Assembly (NCBI GenBank): GCA_029298735.1
Contig: JANSLP010000114.1
Span: 27,237 to 91,236, forward strand
Source: Ophiostoma sp. CBS 140.51
Taxonomy: Eukaryota > Ascomycota > Sordariomycetes > Ophiostomatales > Ophiostomataceae
DNA length: 64,000 bases
Direction of reading: 5' to 3'
Both the position numbers and the translations under genes were made by a program. The notes beneath the pieces were generated by a model that searched no databases, was not told the origin of the DNA, and saw only the letters and a list, made by a program, of their open reading frames with translations. This document shows positions 1-10,100 of this stretch, piece by piece. How positions within the stretch are numbered: the first letter of the stretch is position 1; each line of letters begins with the position of its first letter.

Positions 1-1235
1 GTAACAACGGCCACAACGACATGGACGCACGCGTGGCGGCAGCATACTGGAACGTGCTGCAGGACGGCAACGTGGACCGCGACAACGACCCCTTTGACGA
101 GTTCATCAACCAGAACGCGCTGTACATCAACAAGGACACGGCCGAGCTGGCGCGACAGTTCAACATCCCGCGCGAGAATGTCGAGCGGATCACGGCCGAG
201 GCGCGGCAGAAGCTGGCGGCACACCGCGAAAAGGAGCGGGTGCGACCCGTGCTGGACGACAAGGTGGTGGTGGCCGGCAACGGCATTGTCCTTGGGTCGC
301 TGGCGCGCGTCGGTGCGGCACTCAAGTTTGGCGGCCACAACACGGAAAAGGGCGACAAGTACATTGGCGCGGCACGGGATGCAGCCCAATTTTTGAGAGA
401 GAACCTGTGGGACAGCAAGGACAAGAAGCTGTACCGCGTGTTTGTCAATGGCAAGCGGGAGGATGTTCTTGCGTTTGCCGAAGACTATGCCTACCTAATT
501 GAGGGTCTGCTGGAGCTCTACCAGGCCACGGGCGAGTCCGAATGGCTCGAGTGGGCCGATGAGTTGCAGAGTGAGTCCCCCACTCCCTCTCTACTAATAT
601 TGAATACTTACTAACGATGTGCAGAACAACAAATCGACCTCTTTTACGACCGCCCCGATGTGCCGTCGACACAGACGCACTCGTCCAGTGGCGGCTTCTA
701 CCGCACCCAGGAGTCGGCTGGCAAGGATGGTGTCGACCTGCTCCGCCTCAAGGACGGCATGGATACGACCTTGCCCGCGACCAATGCCGTGGCAGCCTCC
801 AACCTCTTCCGCTTGGGAAGTGTGTTGGACGACGCCAACTACACACACCTGGCGCGCGAGACGATTCACGCGTTCGAGGTTGAGATGCTCCAGCACTCGT
901 GGCTGTTCCCTGGTCTGCTGTCGCAGATTGTGTCGGCACGTCTCGGTGGACCCCAGGTGGCTACTCTCGCCTCTGGTCCTTTGGCTTCGGATGCGGTGGT
1001 GGCCGAGTACTTCCAGCGCCCGCGTGCTGGTCTGCGGAGCCTCGTGTACGTCGAAGGCGGTGCCACGAACAACGGCAAGGAGACGACAGCATCCTCGTGG
1101 CTGCTGGCCCGGAACCCGAGCCTGGTTGACCTGCCTACCAAAGAGGCTGGTGAGGGCTCGTATGTTTTGAAGGACGGCAAGTGGGAGAAGGCAACACCGG
1201 CCGATCTGACTGTCAATGTCGAGGCGAGTGGTTAA
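1..1235 (+). CDS. SPATA20/YyaL-like thioredoxin-fold protein, C-terminal part
   Basis: This is the last 392 or so residues of a large protein; the start lies left of the window. Two exons are joined by a 54 bp intron at 571-624 (GTGAGT donor, TACTAAC branch, GCAG acceptor). The joint restores an AAA codon and gives the continuous text ADELQKQQIDLFYD. The visible part resembles the six-hairpin glycosidase-like C-terminal region of the DUF255/SPATA20/YyaL family, including the conserved block LRLKDGMDTTLPATNAVAASN around 740-800. The N-terminal thioredoxin-like domain would lie outside the window. The biochemical role of the family is not settled. The stop is TAA at 1233-1235, and AATAAA at about 1392 is a plausible polyadenylation signal. 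The family assignment is from memory of conserved blocks and fairly secure; function is unknown. Confidence 0.85.
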
Positions 1236-2189
1236 AGAAAGAGGGCAGCATGCATTTATTATTTTGTTACATGAGAGACAGAAGAGGAGTTACAAGGAGA
1301 TGTGGGAGTGTTTGTCGGAGTTCAATTGTCATTTTATCTATAGTTTTATTTTTTATGCTTCAATCTTGCAATTGGCATGTATCAACGTCGACAATAAAGT
1401 TATTGTTTTAGTTGAAGTGATTTAATAGTCTTGTGTTGGCATATTTTTATTTTATTTTTTATTCATTTTCAATGTACTTTCATAATTGCTGTAAAGAAAT
1501 ATTTGAATATTAACCAAACACAAAATGTGGTAGCAATATAATACGGACAAAACTACCACTCAAGACATTGTCAACATTGGCTAAAGTTGAAATCACAGCA
1601 AAGTCAATAAATAGTCTGTTCTGCCTGCTGCTTCGAAAATGATATCATTCTGAGTTGCGGGTCGAGTCAAAACTCTTTCTGTTCTCTCTCAATTCAGTTT
1701 GTAAGCTCGGGTGGAGCCTTTGCCCGATCGCCCCCCATGCAGACACCTTCAGTGGGCTGTAGTGGGCGCAGCGGCTCTCACCGCCCACAGCCAGTGACTC
1801 TTCTCTGTGGGTTAGTGGGGTAGCAACAGTGCATGTGTTGGCGTCCTTTTGGCGTACTCTGGCGCATTTGCCCCGCGAAGAATGGCGGCAGAAAAAAAAA
1901 AGTTGTTCAGGTTTAGAGAGGGTTCTTTCCTTCCGCAATTTTCTTCGCTTAGAAAGCAGGCGAACCTGGACGAAGCGAAGCTGACTTGCAACGACTTGCT
2001 TCTTCTTTTTCTTCCACGACCACCCATAAATATAATCGTCGACAGTCTCTACATCGTCTGAACACTCTTTTGAAGCATTCTCGACTACAAGCCTCACTGG
2101 CACTCCGACGCATACGTCACCTCTGTCACCTCTACGACTCTAACTCTACGAAACTCCCTCCCAATCAACTACAACAACCCTACTTTACA
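1236..2189. other. Intergenic: 3' UTR and SQT1 promoter
   Basis: The first half is AT-rich with several AATAAA-like motifs, as expected of a 3' UTR and spacer. The second half (about 1640-2189) is pyrimidine-rich and leads to the WD40 gene. The frame of that gene stays open upstream to about 1986 but contains no ATG there. I see no gene. Confidence 0.6.
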
Positions 2190-3794
2190 ATGTCGCACAG
2201 CGCGCGTGACGAGCACCCGACAGAGGACGACGGCGAGGACTCTGGCCCGGAGATGCTCGACATGGACGATGCTGCCGAGGAAATCGAGGGCGGCGACGCT
2301 GAGGATGCTGATGTGGCTATGGACAGCGGCGACGAAGACGACAATGAGGAGCTCGTGCTCCACAACGACAGCATTGCCTACTTTGACCTCCACAAGGACT
2401 CTGTTTTCGCCATTGCACAGCACCCAAAGTACCCGTCACTCGTGGCCACGGGCGGCAGCGAAGGCGAGGGCGACGACTCGCCGGGCAAGGGCTATGTGAT
2501 TGATACGTCGGCCGCTGTGGAGCGTCCCCTTCTCCCTGCGAGCTACAGTTCGGACCCCTCCGCCGCCAGCCAGCCCAGCAGCACCGAGCTGACGCCCCTT
2601 TTCGAAATCGACGGACACACCGACTCCATCAACTCGTTGGCCTTCACTTTGCCCAACGGCGACTTTTTGGTGTCTGGCGGCATGGACGGCCGTATGCGGG
2701 TGTATGGCGTCAAGATTGGCAACGGCCGCGCCGACTTCAAGTTTGTCGGCGAGTCCCAGGAGGTGCCGGAGATCAATTGGCTGGCCCCTTGCCCGGGACG
2801 CGATTATCCGAATACAATTGCGCTCGGTGCTTCGGACGGTTCCGTTTGGGTCTTGTCGATTGACCCGGCGGCGGACCCGGCCAATCCCATCCAGATCGTC
2901 CAGTCCTTTTTCTCGCATACAGCCGCCTGCACGGCCGGCGTGTGGACACCGGACGGCAACCTGCTGGCCACCGTCAGCGAGGACAGCTCGCTGCAAGTGT
3001 GGGACGTGTGGGGTGTTGCGGCGGGTCGTGGTCTGGTGCCCGGTGGCGCCCAAGCGCTGTTGTCGCTTACGGGCGAGGACCAGCGGTTCGAGGTGCCCGG
3101 TGGTCTGTACTCAGTGGCCGTGTCGCCCGGTGGCACATTGGTGGCCGTCGGTGGTGCCGGCGGTGTGATCAAGGTGGTGACCCTCCCGCGGTTAACCGGC
3201 GCGCAAGCCGCGGGTGCCGCAACCAAGAAGAGTGGTGCAGCGGCGGCCAAGAGCGCACCGGCACCCAAGGGCGCTGCAGGCAAGGGCGCCGCTGCTACCG
3301 ACCCGGCCCAGTTTGGTACCATCCTGGCGTCCCTGGAAGTGCAGTCTGACGGTGTCGAGACGCTGGCTTTCGCCCCGCCGCCCATGACGCTGCTGGCCGC
3401 CGGTTCCGTGGACGGCAGTATTGCCGTCTTTGACGTCACACGGTCTTTTGCGCTGCGCCGGCACATTCGCCTGGCGCACGACGATTTCTCGGTCGTCAAG
3501 GTTGAGTGGGTCAAGTCGGCGCCTGCTTCTCTCACAGGCGGCGTGGCGGCTGGTGTTGGCGGTCCTGCACAGTGGCTGCTGACGAGCATCGGCATGGACG
3601 GTGTGGTGCGGCGGTGGGATCTGCGCAAGAACGTGATGCCCGACAAGCCCGGCGACAATGGTCTCGTCAAGGAGTGGCGTGGTCATCGTGGCGACGGTGA
3701 GGGCGGTGGTGTTCTGGGCTTCGTGCAGGGTGACACGGGCGAGCGTGTTGTCACGGCCGGTGACGACGGTGTTGTTCTTGTGTTTGATGCATAG
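2190..3794 (+). CDS. SQT1: WD40 ribosome-assembly protein, SQT1/AAMP-like
   Basis: A single exon of 534 aa. It starts with an acidic stretch of about 55 residues rich in Asp and Glu, followed by WD-type repeats with motifs such as LVSGGMDGRMRVYG, LATVSEDSSLQVWDVW and DGVVRRWDLRK. An Ala/Lys-rich insertion (about residues 340-375) interrupts the propeller. The acidic head, the propeller and segment order match AAMP and yeast Sqt1, which chaperones the ribosomal protein uL16/Rpl10 before it joins the 60S subunit. I chose ATG 2190 because it is the first in-frame ATG, has adenine at -3, and opens the acidic region typical of the family. Action in cytoplasmic ribosome assembly is inferred from the family. 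Confidence 0.85.
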   Translation: MSHSARDEHPTEDDGEDSGPEMLDMDDAAEEIEGGDAEDADVAMDSGDEDDNEELVLHNDSIAYFDLHKDSVFAIAQHPKYPSLVATGGSEGEGDDSPGKGYVIDTSAAVERPLLPASYSSDPSAASQPSSTELTPLFEIDGHTDSINSLAFTLPNGDFLVSGGMDGRMRVYGVKIGNGRADFKFVGESQEVPEINWLAPCPGRDYPNTIALGASDGSVWVLSIDPAADPANPIQIVQSFFSHTAACTAGVWTPDGNLLATVSEDSSLQVWDVWGVAAGRGLVPGGAQALLSLTGEDQRFEVPGGLYSVAVSPGGTLVAVGGAGGVIKVVTLPRLTGAQAAGAATKKSGAAAAKSAPAPKGAAGKGAAATDPAQFGTILASLEVQSDGVETLAFAPPPMTLLAAGSVDGSIAVFDVTRSFALRRHIRLAHDDFSVVKVEWVKSAPASLTGGVAAGVGGPAQWLLTSIGMDGVVRRWDLRKNVMPDKPGDNGLVKEWRGHRGDGEGGGVLGFVQGDTGERVVTAGDDGVVLVFDA

Positions 3795-4132
3795 ACGGAG
3801 GACAAGGATGTGGGTCGGGTAGATATCTAGGTGGAAGCATTTGCATTTTGAATTTTAATAAATAATAAATTCGTTCATACAATGGACACTTCTTTTTGTT
3901 GAAGTCAAAGTATGCTGTGTCGTTTGTTGTATGAAGATGTTCTTGGAGGAAAATAAAAGTGGGACCGATTGTTTACTTTCGAACTGAAAGTGCTACGCGT
4001 GGTCCGTGCGCGTGTCTTGATTCTGCCACCACATCACCACCCACTACAGTTTGGCTTCCCCGCGTCAACCTCACTTCGACAACTCAATTACACGACACAC
4101 CAAAGACACGAATCGCCTCCTCAATCGCCGGA
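3795..4132. other. Intergenic between SQT1-like gene and SPC19
   Basis: AT-rich 3' end with overlapping AATAAA motifs at about 3856-3868, then a C/A-rich leader for SPC19. The SPC19 frame is open upstream to 3959 without an ATG. Nothing else is seen. Confidence 0.6.
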
Positions 4133-4723
4133 ATGTCTCTCTACTCCTCTTCCGCCTCCGGGTCGCAAACCGTTGCCCTCTATGGCGACTGCGTCGCGTC
4201 TCTGCGCACATCTCTGGCCTACCTCGAATCGTCCGTCGCGACGCTGGCGCAGGAGACGACAGGCTCGCCTAATGGCGGCGGCAGTACCGGTGCCGTCGCT
4301 GACATGCCCCGTCTGGCCAGCGTTTTGAAAACCGTCCGCCACTACGAACTCGTTCCGCAGCCGACCTTGGCTGCCGCCGAACAATCCCTCCAGTCCGAAA
4401 TTGGTCCCGCCGTCGCCCAGCTGCTCGACCGCGCGTCGCACCAGCTGGCGAGGCAGGCACGGCGGATTGATACGCTGCAGGCCAGGGCGGCCTTGCAGGC
4501 GGGGCGACTCGAGGGGGATGGTGACTCTCGTGAGCCGGCGACAAAGGGACGCCAGTTGGGCCGTAAGACGGCCCCAAAGAACGCCGTCGACCCCCTGCGC
4601 GCCCGCATGGTGCACCAGCGCAAGGAGCAGCTCAAGTACAGTGTGGCGCGTCTCGAAAGAGAAGTCGCCCAAAAGGAACGGGAGCTGCGGCAGCGACTAC
4701 GGCAGTCGACTGTGGGGCAGTGA
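4133..4723 (+). CDS. SPC19: DASH complex subunit Spc19
   Basis: A single exon of 196 aa. The N-terminus (MSLYSSSASGSQ, then DCVASLRTSLAYLESSVATL) and the block RLASVLKTVRHYELVPQPTL are characteristic of fungal Spc19. The C-terminus (about 160-190) is a charged helix suited to coiled-coil packing. Spc19 is part of the ten-protein DASH/Dam1 ring that couples kinetochores to spindle microtubules and is specific to fungi. The length is close to the family norm. ATG 4133 is the first in-frame ATG and gives the canonical N-terminus. Upstream in-frame codons back to 3959 lack an ATG and are treated as leader. Confidence 0.9.
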   Translation: MSLYSSSASGSQTVALYGDCVASLRTSLAYLESSVATLAQETTGSPNGGGSTGAVADMPRLASVLKTVRHYELVPQPTLAAAEQSLQSEIGPAVAQLLDRASHQLARQARRIDTLQARAALQAGRLEGDGDSREPATKGRQLGRKTAPKNAVDPLRARMVHQRKEQLKYSVARLEREVAQKERELRQRLRQSTVGQ

Positions 4724-6135
4724 ACGGCACAAGGAGACGAAGAGGAAAGGAAACAACAAACGAGAAGACGGGCATAGCCGCCGCGTCGAGACGACTGCAC
4801 GCGATGCCACGACGATAGAGGGTCAACAGGGACCTTGACACGACACTGACAGGATGCAACGACAGAATACGGACACTGGACACGAGAGGATACGGGGCAG
4901 GACAGGACGGCACAACAACCTTCAGATGTCGTGAAAACACGGCTACATACTCTCACGCGTCTTATTGTCGCGTGCTGCCTTTACTCCACAAGTCGACCGT
5001 CGACAATAGACTACGGTCCTCGCCGACCTAGTTGGAATGCACATCTCGAGGCTGTGCTGTGCACATACTTAGAATCGCGTGGCATGCAATGGTGGTGGCG
5101 GAGCACAAGCTGTCGTGAAGCTAAGCCGTCCGGCACGAAAAGCAACAAAAAGCTCCGAGACATTCTGATACCGGGCCAGCGGTCGCGTCGGAGGCAGCTT
5201 TAGCTTTAGCTTCAGCATGTACACTCTTACGAGGAGGACCCAGCATGCATGCTGTTCCCCCACACGGCGGAGCATGTGATGCAGCTCGCGCTGGAAGCTT
5301 CCCCAGCTCTCAAGGATTCTGGTCCTGATATAGCTAGATAGAACATAATGTCACACAAAGTCACATATTCACATTCACGTTGGTACCATTTTTATGTAAG
5401 TTTTTTCATTTCGGATTTCAACCTATCAAGAAAACCTGCCCTCAGGTTTTTTGTGTGTTTTTGCAAGTTGCAGTAATTCCCATAGCCGTGAACTCATCTC
5501 GTAAAAGAAAATAGAAGAGGAAGATAAAGAAGCAAATAAAAGGGGAGCCTCGCTTGGGAGGACATGGAATCGAAGGATGGGTGTGTGTAAAAAAGATAAG
5601 TGAAAAATACAGTGTTAGCTGGTTGTGTGAGGGAACAAGTTGTGACTCTTTCCTCACACACAACACAACCAAAAGAAGGGGAATAAGAAGGTGACAAAAG
5701 ACATGAGAGAGACAAAAACCCCGTGTAAAGACAGATAACAAAAAAGAAGACTGGATGGGACAAAAAAACAAAAGAAATGTGTGGCCAAAAAAGAGAACGC
5801 ATAAAGGCGACAGCGCAAAAAAAAAGTCAAAAGAAAAAGACAAGAAGTCAAAAGCCTGGTTTTGGAACCTGAAACACCTGTGTATACCTTGGCGGCCAAA
5901 CGTGTTCGCAACTCTTTCTCTCGAAAAATCCAATCTATCGTGCTCTGAAAACTCGAAGGGTGTCGATGTTGTGTGAACGTACGGAATAGACCGAAGAAAA
6001 ATAGAGAAAGGAGCGAATTCGGTGGTGGCGTAGATGTGGGTATATGTATATAATATAAACAAAAGACGAAGGAAAGGATAGCGTAGAGAGTGAGCGCGTG
6101 GTCGAGACGAGTCGATCTCACCATGCTCAGACCCC
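4724..6135. other. Convergent spacer between SPC19 and SHO1
   Basis: 1.4 kb between two gene 3' ends. From about 5440 to 6120 it is strongly purine-rich on the plus strand (pyrimidine-rich in SHO1 mRNA sense). That creates a long minus-strand open frame of Phe/Leu/Ser-rich text that does not look like protein. I see no gene. Confidence 0.6.
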
Positions 6136-7178
6136 TTATAACAGGATCAGGTAGTTGCTTGGTGCAATACCCGTCTCGCCGCTCTCTTTCCTTGCCTGCC
6201 ACCAGCGGCCGCTGACGTCCGACACCTCGAGGATCTCGTGCTTGGAGAAGCTGATCTCGTTTGCGTCGTCGGGGTTGGCCTCGTAGCTGTAGATGGCCTT
6301 GGCGCGGTACGGGTATTCGGTGGGAGGTACTATCTCGCCCTCTGTGCCGCCGGGCGCGCCAGCACCGCCCTTGTTCGTCTGGGCGCCGAAACCACCGCCG
6401 TTCAATGCCGAGTTGCGTTGGCCGGTCGGGATGCCGGTGACGGGCGACGAGTTCTCGAAGCCGTTGAGCTGGGCGGAGGTGTACATTTGCGGGGGCGCAG
6501 CCGAAGTCGAGGTCTCGGGGCGGCCAACGCCGTAGGCGCCAACCATGGTCTGTCTGTTGGTGTTTGACTCCTTAGTCAGGGCGAACGAGTCGAGGTAGGC
6601 GCGAGGGACGGCAGACGGTGCCGAGCCAAAGTAGAACATCCAGACAATCTAGAGAGTTAGTCAGGAACAGACGCGACCAGTTGTTTCAAAAAGGGGGAAC
6701 GCACCGTCACCATGGACAGGAGGATAAAGCCAGCGGCCGCGGCTTCCTTAGCGCCGTTGCTGGAGTACACCAGGCCGTTGACGGAGGATGTGGTCAGGAC
6801 GAGGCCGCAGGCCAGATAGCCGACGACGGCGACATGGTAGGTCTGGGAGGTGTCGGAGGCGACGACGACGAAGACGCCGGCAATGACGAAGAAATAGTAT
6901 ACGATCGTCCACCAGGTGTATGTTGGGAAGTTGCTCTTGGTCTGAATCTGGGCGACGATGGAGGAGATGAAGGAGATGATCCACGCGAGCTGAATTGTGT
7001 TAGTACTGACTGCAATTTGTCGCTTTCACTTTCACTTTCACTGCGGCACTGTGACTCGACTGCAACAGGTCGAACGTACTGCGGAGATGGAGATAGTGGC
7101 CAGAGCAAAGGGGTCGCCGATGATGTTGCCGAGGCTGATGCCGTTCCGGCGTCCGTACTGGGCGCGAGAGTGTTCCAT
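6136..7178 (-). CDS. SHO1: High-osmolarity signalling membrane protein Sho1
   Basis: Three exons: 7178-7080, 6989-6705 and 6648-6136, with introns 7079-6990 (90 bp, TACTAAC branch) and 6704-6649 (56 bp); 298 aa. The N-terminus has the family signature GNIIGDPFALATISI, followed by four transmembrane segments (about residues 22-135). Then comes a Gly/Ser/Pro-rich linker and an SH3 domain at about 242-298 with AIYSYEA, the WW pair (277-278) and the ending APSNYLILL. Sho1 sits in the plasma membrane at sites of polarised growth and feeds the HOG MAP kinase pathway by binding the Pbs2 MAPKK through its SH3 domain. All expected domains are present. Exon joints are inferred from consensus sites and agree with the family sequence. 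Confidence 0.93.
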
Positions 7179-10100
7179 TTTGCGCAGAGACGGTGAACGA
7201 AGCGAGCCGTAGGAGGGCATAAGGAACGTCGGGTTTTCGGTGGGATTGTTCGTCGAGGGCGATGGTACGTCGAAATTCGTCGAAAGTCGATGGTAAAGTC
7301 GAAAAGGAGTGAATGGCCAAAGGAGCGGAAAAGAACGAAAGAAGAGAAAACAATAAGAGAAAAACGAAAATAAAAACAGACAGTGAGAAACGAAAAAGTG
7401 AGGAAAATGCAAGAGACGGGAAGGAGAAGAGGGAAAGAGAGAGAACGAGAAAGAGGCCAGAAAGGGGTTAGAAGACCAGGCGGGAAAAAAAGGTCTGTTG
7501 GATGTGGAGGCTGGCTGGGCTGGGCTGTGGTAGGGGGTGTGAGAGTGTGAAAAAAGGGCGAAAAAAGGAGGGAACGAGAGGAAACCGAGCGCGGGAGATC
7601 GAATAAGTGGGCTTTTGTGGAGAGGGTGTGCTGGGGGTGTGGAAGCAGTGCTGGGCGCAGACAGAGGGCGACAGCGAAGGAGAGCGATGAGGAGGACGAA
7701 AAGGACGAGAAGCAACCCAAAGTGTGGCAGTGTCTGAGAGTCCAGGACGGAGTAAAGACGGTAGAGTGCGAGGTAGGGCGTTTGAGCGTTTTGGTTTTGG
7801 AGCGTGGGTTGGAGCGTGGGTTTCGTTGTTTGAGCGTTTGAGCCGTTTCCTCTTTCTGCTGTTTTGGCTGTTAGTGACTCCGTTCGCGACAGGGGTCAGG
7901 GAGGCGGAGGAAGTGAGAGGGTGAGGCGTCCTCAACACGACGGTATCTGTCGTACCGTTCTGGAATGGAGCAGTGCGTGTTATTCGACAAGCGGGGCGAA
8001 AGATACAGTTTTTCAAGACGAGACAAGGCTTTCCACGGAGCAGAAAGAACGTGACGTGACGATGTGTGTCCGGAATGTCGCGGGATGCCAACCACTGCCC
8101 AGATGTTTGGTGTTTGTGGCGATGTCGGGAAAGTCGAGAAGTTGAGAATTAGAAAGATGTGGCGAGTGCGAAAGATCGTGAGATTCTTAACCTGTGGCCG
8201 AGGCTGAGAGTGGAAAACAGTCGCCGGCAACGAGGCAAAGTCAATAGTAGGTTGAGTCAATAATAGGCCGCTCGTTGAACGTCGCTCGTCGCACGTCGCA
8301 CTGGAAATGGCGATCGCCGTTGAAGATGTTTGCTGTTGTGGAGGCAGACTGTGAGAGCCAAGAGGTCGAGACCGCAGACTGTCAACAGATGGGAAGAACG
8401 TCAAAAGCTGGACGAAACCGACGATGCGACGGAAAGGGATACGCTGCGCCTTGTCAAGTTGTTGCCTTTGTTCGTTTGTCTTTTTGATTGGCGTTGTGGT
8501 TTTTGGCTGCTGTCCGTTGGGAGAGATGGCCCGGCTGGATGTAATTGGCTTGTGTGGGGGAAGAAGATGTCTGCGCAGCAGGCATCGGATGTTGGAAGAG
8601 GTGCAAAATAAGGAGGAGGATACGACGTCGAATGTACGATACGAGAGTTTAAGCGGAGTAGAAAAGACAGTAGAAAAGATAAGATCACAAAACAAACATC
8701 AACACGACAATAAAAAGGAGGGGCGATACATGCCCTTCAAAAGGCAATTGCAAGTCAATCGCCGGAAAGAGAAAGAGCGTCTTGCGAAATGTACGACACG
8801 CGGCTCTACGGAGCACGAGCATACGAGATCAAAGAAGAAACAAAAGGGCAAGAACGAACAGGTGTGTATGGTAGAAAGAGAAGGAAAGGCATCCAAAGAT
8901 GGAAGGAAGGAAGGAAAGGAGGCAGTATGGGAAGGGAAGGAACGGAGGGCCCGAGTCAGGGCGGGACGAGGCAAAGAGCAATTGAGGCAGCTTCCAAGAT
9001 CCAAGATACGGGTAGATACAGATTGAGGAGAGCGTGGCGTGTTTGTAGAAGGCTGTTACAATCAGAATGAGAGGTCGTCAATACATCGAAACGGTAGTTC
9101 GTTGGATGTATCTGACGAAGATCTCACGAGACTGGACGGTGAGCGTTTGTGAGCGAGCCTGATGCTCGCCGAAGAAAGCGTGCATGTGCAAAAAGGAGGA
9201 ATGAACACAGGGCAGCGAGTCGCCTCACTGCGCGTGTGCAATCGTGACACTCGTGGCAAACAAACGGTGCGATACTGTCCAAGTCCAGTCCAAGTGCGGA
9301 AGGAATGCAGGAAGCTGCGCATGCCAGGGGCAAAGGAGTGCAGATGCAGGTGCAGTTCGACGGTTGACAATGCTCAAGATGGCCTGCGATCATTGGCTAT
9401 CTCGACATGGAAAAGGAAAAGGGAAAAGGAAAAGGAAGGGGAAGCTAGACGTTTGATGGAAACGCTTGGTGCCAACGCGTTTCCCCTTGAATTTTACCGT
9501 TTTCGACGCTAGCGTACCGTCTCTGACACGCCAGCACTGGCTGGCTCGCGGGCTGCCTTCTGGGCCCTTTGTGGGAGTGGGATAGGCCCACTGAAAAGCG
9601 AAAAGTGTTCCTGGATCGAGAAACGTCTCCACTGTTCTGAAAGGCGACGATTGAGAGGCAGTCGTTCTTTCACCAACAAAACCATCGTGCAATGCCTCTT
9701 GTCGAAATAAACTCGAGAGAGTGCGACGTTGGAAGGACGCAAAGAACGGTTCGACAGGTCTCGAGTATCTGTTTCTTTGGCTGTGGCCAAGGCCGCGCGG
9801 TGGTCTGTTCACAGCGAGTGCCATTGGGTGTCAATTGACAGTGGGCTTTCAGTGGATGCTGTGGGCCAGTGTGGAATCCCTCCCCCGTAACTCCATACTT
9901 TGAGATTTTTCAGTGACCTAGAAAACCGTGGGACACGTATCCCAGAGGTATCCACACATTGTCCTGTCACTTCAGCGGGTTACCTGCGATGGGTGGCGTT
10001 CTCCACCTGTTTCCTTGTACTCTTTCCACACACAATACGAAGTGAGATGCAATCTTCCCTCAACATCCATCTTCCTCACAACTCTTGGCTCTCTTTTTCG

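Noticed and set aside
5442..6062. 206-codon minus-strand frame downstream of SHO1
   Set aside because: Phe/Leu/Ser-rich low-complexity text from a pyrimidine tract; no domain and no coding bias.
6794..7720. 308-codon minus-strand frame over the SHO1 start
   Set aside because: A different frame from the true SHO1 exons; composition-driven Ser/Leu/Pro text.
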